In this document: piece after piece, positions 1 to 12,420 of the stretch
How positions within the stretch are numbered: the first letter of the stretch is position 1
Layout of the letters: each line of letters begins with the position of its first letter
DNA from: Asterias rubens
Taxonomy: Eukaryota > Echinodermata > Asteroidea > Forcipulatida > Asteriidae
Direction: 5' to 3'
Length of the DNA stretch: 64,000 bases
Assembly: GCF_902459465.1 (NCBI RefSeq)
Contig: NC_047078.1
Location: 10,378,333-10,442,332 of the forward strand
Position numbers and translations under genes: made by a program
The notes under the pieces: model-generated
Databases searched by the model: none
Told to the model about the DNA's origin: nothing
What the model saw: only the letters and a program-made list of their open reading frames with translations

Positions 1-40
1 GTGAGCCAATTGAAAATTCCAGGCACTCAACCATGACCCA

Positions 41-612
41 CCCCCTGACAGGCTAGGACCTTACTTGCTAGACCTGACTTTCTAGGAACCGACAGTTTAA
101 GCCCTGACTTTCTATGACCTGATATGCTAGGCCCTGACATAGGCTTTGACATTCTAGGCCCTGACAAGCTAGGCCCTGACACACTTGGCCCCAACCGGCT
201 AGACCCTAAAAGGCTAGGCCCTAACAGGCTAGGCCCTGACACACTAGGCTCTGACACACTTGGTCCCAACCTGCTCCGCCCTACAAGGCTAGGCCCTAAC
301 AGGCTTGGCCCTAACAGGCTAGGCCCTGACAAGCTAGGCCCTGACACACTTGGCCCCAACCTGCTAGGCCCTAACAGGCTAGGCCGTGACACGCTAGGCC
401 CTGACACGCTAGGCCCTGACACGCTTGGCTCAGACACGCCCGGCCCCGACACGCCATGCCCTGACACGCTAGGCCCTGACTGGCTAAGCCACGATTGGCT
501 AAGCCCTAACATGCTACATGTAGGCCAAGACAAGCAAGGCCTGCCATGCTAGGCCCTGACACACTTTGCACCAACCTGCATGGCCCTGAAACACTTGGCC
601 CTGACAAGCTAT
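41..612. repeat. 15-bp minisatellite in USP intron
   Basis: About 35 degenerate units of roughly CTAGGCCCTGACACG run up to the acceptor of the first visible USP exon. Because 15 is a multiple of 3, both strands stay open over long stretches, giving LGPDT-like and SGPSV-like pentapeptide repeats. I read this as an intronic minisatellite, not protein. Confidence 0.85.
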
Positions 613-641
613 TAAACAGTACTCCTGTTTTGACTTGACAG

Positions 642-3600
642 AATGAGTACCATCTTCATGCTGTACTGGTCCACGAAGGCCAAGCCTCGGCGGGACACTA
701 CTGGGCCTACATCCTAAACCACCGAAGAAATGTCTGGCTCAAGTTCAACGACATCTCTGTGACGGAGGTCGCATGGGAGGACCTTGAGCGAGAGTCGGTT
801 GGAGGATCGGGTAACGTCAGTGCGTACTGCCTCATGTATGTTGATGCAAAGAGGCGCGATCTGTTCGAAGGTGAGAAGTTTTACTGGTCAATTTATCCTC
901 TGTGGGTTGACTGGACTTTTAGGGACTGGACACCTTTGGTAATTTTTAAAGACTAGTCTTTTATTAGGCATTTAAAAGCACACAGATTCGTGCAAAAAGG
1001 TTTTTTTTCTTTCATTATTCCCTTGCAACTTTGATGATCAATTGAGTCAAAATTTTCACAGGTTTGTTATTTTATTTATATGTTGAGATACAACAGAAGA
1101 CCGGTCTTTGACAATTACTATTAGTGTCCATTGCCTTTAATAATTATATTATTCTATCATGTGGTTGTTGTTTAATAGAGCAAGAAGATGAGGAAACTGG
1201 TTGCAGCAGTCTGAGTCTGGACCCCCTCGCCGATGAACTCAAACAACTTGTAAGCGAGGACAATCAATGCTTCGAGAGTGAAATGAAACAATGGGACGAG
1301 AATAAAGACAAAAGAGCTACCAGAGCTGCCAATGCATCGACGTCTACTAAAGAGGATGAGGTTGTATTCCTGGGAGAGAGGACGTCACTAGCTTCAGGTA
1401 AAGCTTAAAGGGTTTGATAACGTTTTTAGATCAAGTTTTTGGCTATGACATGAATCCTTACTCACTGTGAATGAAGATGTATGTAATATAATTCACCTGT
1501 AGATGTTTGTTCTATACATATAAGTTTTGTTGTTGTCCATGTTTCTGCTCCCTAAGTTGTTGTTGGTAGTGCACACTGATCATATACTTTTTCCCAAGTG
1601 ACATAGGTACGTTACACAGGTTTGAAATTTAACTTTTACCCTGGAAAGGCTTCAAAATCTACTGCACATTTTTGGGAAGAAAATACTCAACTCCAACAAT
1701 TTTTGTTATCTGCTCCCCCAATTAGGAACAGTGCAAGAGTTTTCAGGTCCAATGCACAAGCTTCCTTAAAGCCATGGGACACTTTCGGTCAACAGGATTC
1801 AGGCATGCAACTATTCCGCGTTTTCGCAGAATTCCGCGTTTTTGTTGTTGTTTTTTTTTTACCTGAAAAAAAAAAAAAAAAAAAGGAAAAGATTTACAAT
1901 GCACCTAAGAGCATAATAAACCTCAACATTTTCTAGGGTACCATTGTGGGTATCATGTCCCATGGCGTTTCGGCTGCCTCGCTCGTGAGTGTTGTCCAAG
2001 GCCCACACTTCGTGTATCACAACTTATATATAAAATAACAAACAAACGGGAAAACCCACCCTTGTTTCCGCACATTTCGCCGTGTCATGACATGTGTTTA
2101 AAATAAATGCGTAAATCTCGACATCGAAAATTGATATATTTTTTTTAATGTTTTCTCAAAAAGTAAAGCATTTCATGGAATAATATTTCAAGAGAAGTTA
2201 TTTGTAAATCGGTGAACTTTTTTTTTCTTCTTTTTTTTCTGAAACTATCTAATGGCTTCAATCGTTCCCTTTTGCAATACAGGCCGTTAGGAACATTCCA
2301 CAATACATGTACCTGCTTTAACAAAACTCCTGAATGCCAAAGACGGGCCTGGTTGTGGTTTACAACAATGACCATCTTGCTCGCTCCTTGTTTGTATATT
2401 TTAAGTCTCAAGTTGAATTCTTTTTAAATCTGCTGTGTATTGCCAAAGCCACTTGGCTCTTATGCTTGTTGTATTTTTTGTAATTCTAACTTTGTAATAT
2501 TTTAATGCGATTTCTGACCTTTTTACTGGCCTTTGGGCCACGTGTTTCAATTTTAATGTGTTGCTAATAACAATAATTTATTTTAATTTATATTGCGCTC
2601 TCTCCAGGACCAACATGATCGAGGGCGCATAACATTCTTTAAATTCTTATCACTAAACATCTATCTTCTCTTTACAGGAGGAGGAGCAAAGACCAGACCC
2701 CTGATGCAGCCGTCGTCCCCAGTGGTACCTGTCTTTCCTCTTGACCAGGCCCTTACATCACCCCAGGAGGCTATGGTGTCCTCACAGTGTACCACCTCCG
2801 ACCATGCCACCTCAACTCATGTCTCGTCACTCGGGGATATCATATCGGAGAGAGGAGCAGAAGAAGCATTAGAGAAGGTATTAATGTTTAGCAAGACACT
2901 TAACTGGAGTCCTTCAGATGGGACGTAAAGCCTTTGGTCTTGTGTGTTGTATAATCTATTGTTGTGTAATGTAGGGTGTAGGGTGTCATGTCTGAGTGGT
3001 TAAGAGCATCGAATTCAAGTTCTTGTGGAGTGTGGGTTTGGGTCACGGTCGTGACACTTGTGTCCTTGAGCAAGACACTTCACTACATATCTTTTCTTCA
3101 CCCAGGGGTATGAAAATGTACCTGGGCACTGGGAGGGTAGAGGTTGATATTTTGTATAAAAAAGCCTTTGGAGCGCTACGGTTGCCCAGGTTGTACACCC
3201 CCCAGGGAGCTGAGATAGATCGTAATGGAATTTATTGGCCTAATGAACGGGGCACTAATTTAAAGTGCAGTGATACTGTTATTGTAAAATGCGCTATATA
3301 AGAACTAGTTATTATTATTATATGCAGTTGTACTATTAGAACCCTTGCATATGATGTCGCAAGCCCATGAAACACCAAATATCAAGCCTGCATTAGTGAA
3401 AAACACTTCCGTTGTGCATATGTGTTAAAGGGAAGGTACACGTTTGGTAATTACTCAAAACAAATGTTAACTTAAAAACTGACTTGGTAACAAATATTGG
3501 AGAGCTGTTGATAGTATAAAACAATGTGTGAAATGGCTCCCTCTGATTTTCAGAAAGAGATACTTTCTCACTAAAATAATAAAAGACTTCTAGCCAGAAG

Positions 3601-6600
3601 TCTTTTATTCCTATCTGAAAGCGCACACATTGTCCAACAAGGGTGTTTTTTCTCTCATCATTTTCTCGCAACTTCGATGACCAATTGAGCTCAAATTTAC
3701 AATTACCAAACGTGTACCTTCACTTTAAATCTTTAGTGGAAACCACATGTTGAATTTTGAAATATTTATAGGGAAACCCGTGTTTTACGTGTGGAAATAT
3801 TTTGTGGATTTTTTTTTCAGGCTTGTACCGCTGAACAGGAGAGGCTTCAGGGGCTGCTATCCAATGAGTTGTATCCAAAGCGAGATGTACGCTTAGAAAA
3901 CCCGGTCCTTTACTTCCTAAAGAACAAAGCTCCAAGATTAATCGTTCAACGAGCCATTCTGGAACAGTTTGCAGCTGCCAAAGGAGAGAACATGGGTGTA
4001 AGGTAAGACCTGAGGGTTATAATTTCTTTATTCTTCCCAAGTATGGGCGGCTGGTGAAATTTAGTATTTGACTAGTCGCGCCCCATCTAGTCACGACTTT
4101 GACACTAGTCCCGACTACTGTAGTTTTTAATTCCCAAGATGAGGCACAGTATAGTAAAATTCACGCTGAAAGGATTGAAGGATTGTGTTACTGATGTCTG
4201 TATACAGTGTTGAACAAGTAAACTATGTTGTCGCGATTAGTCTTGTGCGATACAATTGGTTCATCAAACGGGTAGTGGCGAGTACTTTTGTTACCTGCTG
4301 AGGTGCTGTAGTTCGGGGGAAATGAGTAAAACGTTTTCACAAAATACTTTTTGTCTGAGGAGTGAAAGTTGTTTTAGCATGTACAGCGTAATTAACCAGT
4401 ACTGGTATAGTACCAGTATTGGTGAATACTAAAATAATACCAGGTTTACACGACTCTCCTAAAAACATTGCTCTATTATTTTCACTTTTATCTCAAAAAC
4501 TTGTATTACATGGTACATCTTCATTCACAGTGAGTAGGGATTCATGTCATGGCCAAAATGAAAGATATAAAAACCTTCTTAAAGGCAGTGGACACTATTG
4601 GTAACTACTCAAAATAACTATCAGCATAGAACCTCACTTGGTAACCAGTGATGGGGAGAGGTTGATAGTATAAAACATTGTGAGAAACGGCTCCATCAGA
4701 AGTGACGCAGTTTTCGAGAAAGAAGTAATTTTCCACGAATTTGATTTCGAGACCTCAAGTTTAGAACTTGAGCGATACCTCAAGTTTAGAATTTGAGGTC
4801 TCGAAATCAACCATCTAAACGCACACAACTTCGTGTGACAAGGGTGTCATTATTATCTCGCAACTTCGACGACAAATTGAGCTCAAATTTTCACAGGTTT
4901 GTTATTTCATGCATAAGTTGAGAGACACTAAGTGAGAAGACTGGTCTTTGACAATTACCAAAGGTGTCCAGTGTCATTAAACAAGAGTTGTTCTTCTCTG
5001 TTAGATGCCAGTCGTTGCGGACAATGGCCCAGAGGAAGTTAGAGAGTCAGACGATGGAGGATTTAGAGAGAAAGATTCATACCTGCTGGCAGGAAGAGTA
5101 CAACAACTTCTGCAAAGCCAATGCGTTCTTCATTCAGGGAATCAAGCTATTTTTCCAGCAGGAAGCGTAAGTGTAAACCCCAACCTTGTTCCCAGGGGTG
5201 ATCGAGCAAATATTACATTGTGATACCAGCCCACTTAGAGCAAATTCGAGTGCGCACCGTGGTTAAAGGGAAGGTATTACTCATAACAAATATTAACTTA
5301 AAAACTGACTTGGTAACGAGCATTGGAGAGCTGTTGATATTATAAAACATTGTGGGAAACGACTCCCTCTGAAGTAACATAGTTTTTGAGAAGGAGGTAA
5401 TTTCTCACTAAAATAATAAAAGACTTCTAGCTAGAAGTCCCTTATTCTTATCTGAAAGTACACAAATTCGTCCGACAAGGATGTTTTTCTTTCATCATTT
5501 TCTCGCAACTTCGATGACCAATTGAGCCCAATTTTTCACAGGCTTGTTATTTTATGGTTATGATTGGATACACCAAGTGAGAAGACTGGTCTTTGACAAT
5601 TACCAAACGTGTACCTTCCCATTAATTAAAGATGGACTATTTTGACTCGAACCCAGTCTGGTCGACCATTGGTTGACTACTGTGGTCGACCATTTGGAAC
5701 CAGCGTCATGATCATGGTTCCTTCTGTGGTCCCGATAGCCTGTTCCATGCTAACATGTGTAAAGCGCAGAAGGGAACCAGTGACACTATAGCAAAAAGGC
5801 GGAAGGCAAAAATACTGTGGTACTGATGGTTGACTAGGCTTCCAAACGAGTCGTTCGAGAGAGTGCGTCACTGCGCATGTACGTTGCTGGTCAGTGGTCA
5901 ATCACGGGTCGACTAATGTGCGCAATCGAACCTGCTCTTCCTGAAAGTCTATGCAAGCACTTAAAAGTGTTCAACAAGAGTGTGCGCAAAGCAGTTTGAG
6001 CCACTCAGCATTGTTTGTCAAAACAGAATACATAATTTATTTCTTTGTCTCTGTTTAAGTATACTTAAAGACACTGGACACTATTGGTAAAATGAAAAAA
6101 AAAAACACCCATGTCGCACAAAATTGTGTGCTTTCAGATGCTTGATTTTGAGAACTCAAGTTCTAAATCTGAGGTCTCGAAATCAAATTCGTGGAAAATT
6201 ACTTCTTTCTCAAAAACTCTGTTACTTCAGAGGGAGCTGTTTGTCACAATGTTTTATACTATCAACAGCTCCCCGTTCCTCGTAACCAGGTAGGCTTTTA
6301 TGCTAATCATTATTTTGAGTAATTACCAATAGTGTCCACTGCCTTTAATTACTCAATAGTATTCAAAGGTATTTTTCAGACTCAAAGTCAACATTTGAAA
6401 ATAATTTGTTTCTGTTCAAAATGAGCTACATGTTTTGTTATTCAGTTAAAAAAGAAAAGAAAATGTGCAAGACCGACCGCTGGACTTTTTGAGTCATTAA
6501 ATATTCTGGCCCGACACTAAAACCAATGGCCTTCGGCCTGCAGTTCAGTGTGAAATGTTAACCTTGATACAGTAAAATAACAGAGTGGTGCTGGTTTAAA

Positions 6601-9600
6601 ATTTCTTCCAGTGAAATGTTTTTGTTCCCCTAAACTTATAGTTTATTTTATTTACGATTGTTTTCAAAGCTTGTTCCAGTGAAATTTGTTTGTTCACCTA
6701 ATACTTATAGTTTTGTTTTGTTTACGATTATTTTCTGACCAGATACGTGTATCAAGAAGCGTTGCCGTATTTCGTGCACGCTTGTAAATTGAATGACAAG
6801 TTCATCGGGGAGAAAGCAGAAAAGGCAATGGACTTTAACATGGTCGCTCACTTCAGACGGCAGTGCTTGCTGGTATGAAAGTTTTTAGTTTTAATCATTT
6901 AAAGTTTGCCATCATTATGGCACAGCTCCATTGTTAAAGAAAGAGCCAAGATTAAAATATTAAATAATAATGTTTCAAATCTATATTGTGTCCCTTACAT
7001 AGATCAAAACCACAAAGCACACGCACAGAATGGAAGAAAAAGATATTTCAAAAAAATTAGACATCCTTTTCCTCTTTGCCAACTCACACCTGTTATCTTC
7101 ATGTAATTCCTTGTCATAAATTTGTAGTTGGGTCAAGAACAAACCAGTAAGGCTGCCTGACTGCACCGGACAGATTTACTGCTCATCTATTAAGTTCAAT
7201 GACCCAAGTATTTTAATACAAACAGACCTGCTCACTGAAAAGGATGTATATTTTTCCAAGTTTTTCTTTCCTACGATTTGTCATGTCCAGACAAATTGAA
7301 TTATCATACACTTTTACCTCTTCATTGCCTTAATAATAATGCTTTCTTGCTTTTAATATTGTAGTTTTTACCTGTACACCTTTGAAGAACAGTATTTCCT
7401 TTTGCCCATCCACTTTTTCAATAATTTGATTTTTCCATGTGCATTTGTCTTATCTAGATTTTGCAATGGGCAGAAAAATTGAATCATCGTTAATTTTTAC
7501 TTCATTGATGCTTTTAATTAGTGTGATTTCCTGCCTCCATTGTTGTACTTTTTATCTGTGAAGAGTATGCTGTACCTTTGAAGAATTTCTTTTCTCTATC
7601 ATCTATCTATTTTTCAAAAACTAAATTTTGTCTACAATGTGCTATTTTCTTAACCAGTGTTATCATGTCTGGAATTATCACTGACTTTTACTTTGTTATT
7701 TCTTTTGAATGTTGTTCTTTATTTTTATTTTTTTTATTTTTATGCAAGTCGCCAGACACACAAGGCCTGAAGGCCACTTCAAGGTGTGTGGTCTACAATT
7801 TTTTTTTTCCAGAGGCGGTTGCCACCTACTCCTAGGGCTGAAACAGGGTTACCCCTAGAGCAGAAAGCACTACTTCCCCATTGCTTTCATTGTTGTACTT
7901 TTTAACTGTTTATACATCCACCTCCTGAAGAATTTGTAACCTCTCTTTACTGCTTTATCTATCTTCTTTTAGAAAGTTCAATTTTGTATATGTGCACTTT
8001 TCTTAACCAGTGTTATCATTTATAGGGTGGACTGAATTATCATATGCTTTTTACTTTGTCATTGCTTTTAATTGTTGAACTTTATTGCTTTCATTGTTGT
8101 ATAATTTTACCTTCGTTTATGTACATGAACTTAACCATTGAAAAATTCAAATTGTCTTTGTGCATTTTACTTGTACATGTTAAGTACACATGACTATTGT
8201 ATCATTGACTTTTCCCCCACAGGACTAAAACAACTTTTACTCTACTTTGCTTATTTAGGGCAAAAGTCAAAAGACATATTTTTTTGTCTATTTTTCTTTG
8301 TGTAGGTGGACTGAATTAACATGCTTTTTACTTCGTCATTGCTTTTAATTGTTGAACTTTATTGCTTTCATTGTTGTATATTTTACCTGTGTTTTTACAC
8401 ATGAACTCAGCCATTGAAGAATTCATTATTGTCTTTGTGTATTTTGCTTGTAAACATGTTAAGTACATTTATATATGACTATTATATCATTGACTTTTCC
8501 CCCGCAGGACTAAAACAACTTTCAAAAGTCAAATGACATATTTTCTTTGTCTTGATGCAATTAGTACATGTATGTTAGTTTAATTGACAAATTCACCATC
8601 ACGTTAGACTAGTGATAATACAATAAGCTGTAGTTATATTAGGCCTAGTTATTGTGTTTGAAAAGTTTAGGGAGTTTATAAGTTGATAAGCTGAGCGTTA
8701 TAATTCTTTTTAAAAGATTTTCCAATGTAGGTTCATTGCTCGTAACTCGTCTGGGCCCAGTTTCATGAAGCTGTTATGCAAATTTCTTTGCTAAGCAAAA
8801 ATTGAGTGGGGCACCATTTATAACAATGTAAACTGAGTGCAATTTTGGCTGGTAACCTGTTTCCGTTAAGCAATACTTTTCTGTGTTTAGCAAGTTTTTA
8901 TAAAATTTATGAAATTGGGCCCTATAGATAGGAGCAACTTTTTTAATATGCTTTTTTCTTTAAAAAAAACTTGTACAATTTATTAACATGTCTTTAAACA
9001 AGCAAGGGCATCTACAACTGTAAATGAACCACAAGTTCTGTGTAGGATTTGGCAAACTGTCATGCATGTTCCTAGTCCTGTTGTTTTTGATAACAGTCAA
9101 CTGAATGCCCAGTGTACAAGCCACTTTTTTACGTAGCGCTTAGAAACCTAGTATTAAGCGCGTTATAAACATATTATTATTATTATCATTATTTTGATTG
9201 CCATTAGTTGTAAGAGTGATTACAAAAAACGTCTAGTCCTGGTCTTTGGTTATGCAACTGATTGCGAAGCCAGTTGTTATTGCCGTTATATGTAAGAGTG
9301 TCTACCAAACGTGTACCTTCCCTTTAATGTCTGGTTCGTGTTTTTTATTATAGCAACTGAATGCCGTGTGTACAAGCCAGTTTGAGTCCCTCGAAGATCA
9401 CGAGGCTCTTCAGGGACTAGAGATTATGAATGACCTCGTAGTTCCATGCTTGAGTCTTCTCACTGGTTCTAACGTGGCTGAAGACACGGCCGTGGCAGAG
9501 GAGATCCGCGGAGGGTGGTGTTGTTATCTAGGCAGAGATGTCAGTGGTAAGATTCTCCAGATTCTCCAGTTTCAAATTACTGGAACCAGGTAGTAATTTG

Positions 9601-10393
9601 ATGATAATATTCTGGAACTGATTGATACTTCAATGATACTGTTTTAAACCAACAGTTATCTTGATGAAAATAATATATTGGAACTGACTGATATTTTCAT
9701 GATCTTTTGTTTTAACCAATTGATTTTTTGATAATAGTTTATTGAAACTATCATATAACTTCATAATTGTAAGGCTGTGTTGGAACGAATTGAATTTTCA
9801 ATGATACTACGTTGGAACCGACTGATATTTTGGTGATACTATTAACCGACTGATATTTTTGTATTTTCATGATGCTTCATTGGAATGAACGAACTGATAT
9901 TTAAATGATACTATGTTGGAACCGACTGATATTTTGATGATGCTATAGTGGAACTAACTGGTTTCTACTAATGCTTTGTTGGAACAAATTTATATTTCAA
10001 TGATACTATGTTTGAACTGACTGATATTTTGATTATACTATGTTAAACTGACTGATATTCGTTATTTTCATGATGCTTTGTTGGAACAAACTAATATTAT
10101 AATGATACAGCATTTGAACCAACTGATATCTCTGAGTGATATTTCAATATTATTGAAATATTTTCAATGACAATGAACTATAAAAGATCTGTCTATTTAT
10201 ATTTTCCAAAACAGGAAAGTTGCAGGACAAGTTCCAAGACATCTTGTCGAAGCTCTTAGACATGTCGGCTGAGCCAGCTAGCATCAGAGTCCCGCCTCTG
10301 ATTCACAAACATAAAATGGAGAACCTAAGCCAGAAGTTCACTCTTGCCATGGGAACCATCCACACCAGCGACCAGCCAGTCCCAAATACGTGA
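642..10393 (+). CDS. Ubiquitin carboxyl-terminal hydrolase 25/28-like, 3' eight exons (5' partial)
   Basis: The gene encodes a cysteine-protease deubiquitinase of the USP25/USP28 type, which removes ubiquitin from proteins in nucleus or cytoplasm. Exons, with phases that join cleanly, are 642-870, 1179-1397, 2678-2877, 3821-4002, 5005-5166, 6743-6872, 9354-9546 and 10215-10393, together 1494 nt or 497 codons plus TGA. The first exon carries the end of the catalytic domain: [19 protein letters not shown] with the catalytic His in GHYWAY, then [10 protein letters not shown] and NVSAYCLMY. Later exons are acidic and helical ([55 protein letters not shown]), as expected for the C-terminal region of USP25/28. 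The Cys box, N-terminal UBA/UIM region and start lie left of the window. Introns are full of MITEs and minisatellites. Family assignment is firm; USP25 versus USP28 cannot be decided, as invertebrates often have one ancestor-like gene. Confidence 0.9.
918..1140. mobile_element. TTAA MITE family A, internally deleted
   Basis: The left end reads GGACACCTTTGGTAATT and the right end AATTACTATTAGTGTCCA followed by TTGCCTTTAA. The centre is missing compared with other copies. It lies in the first USP intron, just after the donor. Confidence 0.6.
1766..2260. mobile_element. TTAA MITE family B, interrupted by an insert
   Basis: The copy starts TTAAAGCCATGGGACACTTT and ends near CTAATGGCTT, matching the intact family B copy at 40724-41082. 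About 190 bp (roughly 1797-1990), including a T-run and an A-run, is inserted after the left end. Confidence 0.6.
2978..3320 (+). mobile_element. tRNA-derived SINE with (ATT)n tail
   Basis: A tRNA-like head (box A region TGTCTGAGTGGTTAAGAG, box B region GGGTTTGGGTC) is followed by the segment CCTTGAGCAAGACACTTCAC, seen in the central domain of many V-SINE/Deu-like families. It ends GCGCTATATAAGAAC followed by ATT repeats. A related element is at 26035-26440. The class is inferred from layout. Confidence 0.65.
3429..3724. mobile_element. TTAA MITE family A' (GGGAAGGTACACG subfamily)
   Basis: TTAA flanks both sides (3425-3428 and 3725-3728). The ends read AGGGAAGGTACACGTTTGG and its complement. 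The centre is a hairpin around AAAGACTTCT/AGAAGTCTTT rather than the GAGACCTC hairpin of family A. Confidence 0.8.
4583..4976. mobile_element. TTAA MITE family A
   Basis: The copy is flanked by TTAA (4579-4582, 4977-4980), with terminal AGGCAGTGGACACTATTGG. Its centre is a palindrome built on GATTTCGAGACCTCAA and its complement. It abuts the acceptor of the USP exon at 5005, so it forms part of that intron's 3' end. Confidence 0.85.
5267..5621. mobile_element. TTAA MITE family A'
   Basis: TTAA is present at 5263-5266 and 5622-5625. The ends are AGGGAAGGTA and TACCAAACGTGTACCTTCCC. The central hairpin is AAAGACTTCT with its complement, as in the copy at 3429. Confidence 0.8.
6069..6344. mobile_element. 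TTAA MITE family A, short form
   Basis: TTAA flanks both sides (6065-6068, 6345-6348). The ends are AGACACTGGACACTATTGG and CCAATAGTGTCCACTGCCT. The left arm is shortened, while the GAGAACTC/GAGGTCTC centre is present. Confidence 0.8.
7330..8560. repeat. Degenerate T-rich tandem repeats in USP intron
   Basis: Segments containing ATTGCTTTTAATTGTTGAAC and ATTGCTTTCATTGTTGTA recur with about 270-bp spacing, clearest at about 8040-8290 and 8310-8540, with weaker copies near 7330, 7500 and 7870. I see no coding sense here. Confidence 0.55.
8754..8925. mobile_element. MITE with GGGCCCA.TTTCAT ends
   Basis: The inverted ends read TGGGCCCAGTTTCATGAAG and ATTTATGAAATTGGGCCC. The interior is rich in TGCTAAGCA-type motifs. 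Related sequence is seen at 11100-11285 and 17155-17710. Confidence 0.65.
9593..10150. repeat. 30-35 bp degenerate minisatellite in last USP intron
   Basis: Units such as TTTTGATGATACTATGTTGG followed by AACTGACTGATA repeat about 15 times with heavy divergence and variable length. Confidence 0.7.
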
Positions 10394-10422
10394 TACTAAG
10401 AGAAAAAAAAATTAAGTCTACA

Positions 10423-10602
10423 CTCTAGCCCTGTTCATACTTCCTGCGAATGCGAAGCAAATTTTTGGTGTCATAGAGCTGTTTTCGCAGCACGTGTTTT
10501 GCGGGAGTTGAACACATTTCAACTGTTGCAAATCATTCATGCAAATCTGTGACGTCAAAACTTGAATCACATTCGCTTTCACAGGAAGTATGAACTGGGC
10601 GT
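10423..10602. mobile_element. Hairpin MITE (GTTCATACTTCCTGCGAATGC ends)
   Basis: The ends CTGTTCATACTTCCTGCGAA and TTCACAGGAAGTATGAACTG form an inverted pair. The same family recurs in every POLR1H repeat unit (for example about 50515-50695 and 52113-52288). It begins about 30 bp after the USP stop codon. Confidence 0.7.
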
Positions 10603-10631
10603 AAGGTGATGAACGTAAATTTATACTCTGG

Positions 10632-10921
10632 GCATAGAGTTATATATAAGAACTAGAGGGCGCACTGGGCTATATACGCGCTCTGGCATGCGTGTAGGCG
10701 GCCATTTTCTAAGTTGACAAAACTGGCATCCCACAGCGTGTGTTTGTGCGCCCATTTTGTAAGTTGGAACAAAACAGCATCGCGTAGCGTTCATTAAACA
10801 CAAACTCCAACGTGTGTTTCATATTCAGAATGGCACGCGTGTGTATCCTTGTGGTCCCTTGGCGTTTGTGCACGAAGCATCACTCGTGCGCCCTCTAGTT
10901 CTTGTATATATAACTCTATGA
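10632..10921. mobile_element. MITE with about 32-bp terminal inverted repeats
   Basis: The left end is CATAGAGTTATATATAAGAA followed by CTAGAGGGCGCA. The right end is the complement (TGCGCCCTCTAGTTCTTG then TATATATAACTCTATG). The interior contains paired GCGTGTG/GTTTGTGCGCCCATTTT segments and no ORF of note. Confidence 0.8.
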
Positions 10922-11388
10922 CTCTGGGCCAGTGAAGCAAGCTTGAAAGAAAACACTGCAATGCACCAATCAGATGTGCTCTATTGTATTATTACAATAT
11001 GCCAAACAGATTTTTCAAATTAGTTTTTATGTTTGTATAATCCTCATAAATGGCTGCAAGAGATCATCTTCTGTTTTTATTTGTTGAGTGAGACAGCCCA
11101 GGAACTTTTTCCATAGAGCTGCTTAAGCACAAAAAGATGCTAAGATCACAACGGTTTTGGTTACCTGCGAAAGTTCCATTTCACATATACAATTTGTGAC
11201 TGGTATCCTGCTCAATTGCGCTAGGCAGGAACTTGTCAAGCCATATGCTCTGCTTTGGGTAAGCAGCTTTATGAAAGAGGCCCCTGATATACCTGTACTA
11301 ACTAAGGTAATAGAGACCTCCTAGTGCCTTGGTTGGCCTTTGTAACAATCCCTAGCACTTTAGATAAGGGGAATCAATGTGTGGTGAA

Positions 11389-11510
11389 GAGGTTTTCAAC
11401 TAGTGGTTTAATCCCAACGAGGCCTGGTTCTTGATAATTTTACCGAGACGAAGTCAAGGTAAATTATCAAGAACCAGGCCTCGGCGGGTTTAAACCACTA
11501 GTTGAAAACC
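11389..11510. mobile_element. Near-perfect hairpin element
   Basis: The left arm GGTTTTCAACTAGTGGTTTA then ACGAGGCCTGGTTCTTGATA pairs with its complement on the right around a short CGAGACGAAGTC loop. It resembles a small fold-back MITE. Confidence 0.75.
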
Positions 11511-12300
11511 GATTCAACACACTTTGATTCCCATTCATAAATACCTTTTCAGTCAAAAACATCATCACTTTTTGGTCAAAAAGTAAAATAAATGCAAAAA
11601 TTATAATTGTTAAATGATTTCTTTCAACACAACACCCCTTCCAGCTATGAAATGGTAAAGCCCTCGGGTAAACAACTCCTTATAAGGGAATGCTGTGCGC
11701 GTATCGCGTGATGTGGCACAACTGTTTTAGCTGTTGCTCTCGACCAAGAGGAATGAAGAAACTGTCTCCTAAGAACAGGTGCAAGGTCGCATCTCACGCC
11801 CATGAATTAACACGTTTTACCGGTCATAAACAAAAGTTTATACACACCCACGTGACGTGCTCTCCACCAATAATAGGAATAGCGAAACTGTCTGTGTTAT
11901 TTATGAATTAGCCTTATAGAGGCGCCTTTTACTAAGGAAAAGCAAACTGCCTTGCCCTTCAAAAATAAAGTACCAGGCCTGGGTTCAATTTCATAAAGCA
12001 GTTCAGCAGAACTCCTTTTTATTTTGTTAAGTGCACTTGGTTCTTTTACATGCATTACCCAACATACCGGACCAACAGCTTTATGTCCCATTTTAACAGG
12101 CATGTGAGACTTCCTCTTTTCAGCCGATTTCCTCTTCTTTGGTTTTGACTTTTCCTTTTTTTTCTTCAATTTCTGTGTACAAAAGAATAGGAATAGTATC
12201 TTTTCATCTCTTTTTCTTGTTCAGTTTTCTCTTTTCCTCTTTTTTTTCATGGATAGTTACTCACATGCCTGTTTTAAGAGCGCAGCATTAAATGGTTAAA
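11511..12300. other. Intergenic sequence, no gene recognised
   Basis: The stretch between the USP 3' end and the receptor gene is mostly unique. It holds a T/C-rich tract near 12100-12250 whose complement encodes only a Lys-rich run, which I do not accept as a gene. Confidence 0.5.
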
Positions 12301-12317
12301 ATGTCTTTCTATACAAG

Positions 12318-12420
12318 GACACAAACATCCTGACCGGGACTCGAACCTACACTCTATTGAACGGAAACACCACAGCTTAGAGTCTGGTGCTCTAATCTGA
12401 TCGGCTATGACATGCCCTGA
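12318..12420 (-). mobile_element. tRNA-like SINE head
   Basis: On the minus strand GGCATGTCATAGCCGATCAG resembles a box A region and GGTTCGAGTCCCGG a box B. The predicted cloverleaf does not close, so it is a SINE fragment rather than a tRNA gene. Confidence 0.5.

Noticed and set aside
27..552. Two long open frames with SGPSV- and LGPDT-type repeats on opposite strands
   Set aside because: Both arise from the 15-bp minisatellite; there is no domain, splice support or non-repetitive sequence.
11897..12169. Lys-rich 90-residue frame on the minus strand
   Set aside because: It is a low-complexity T/C-rich tract with no family resemblance or splice context.
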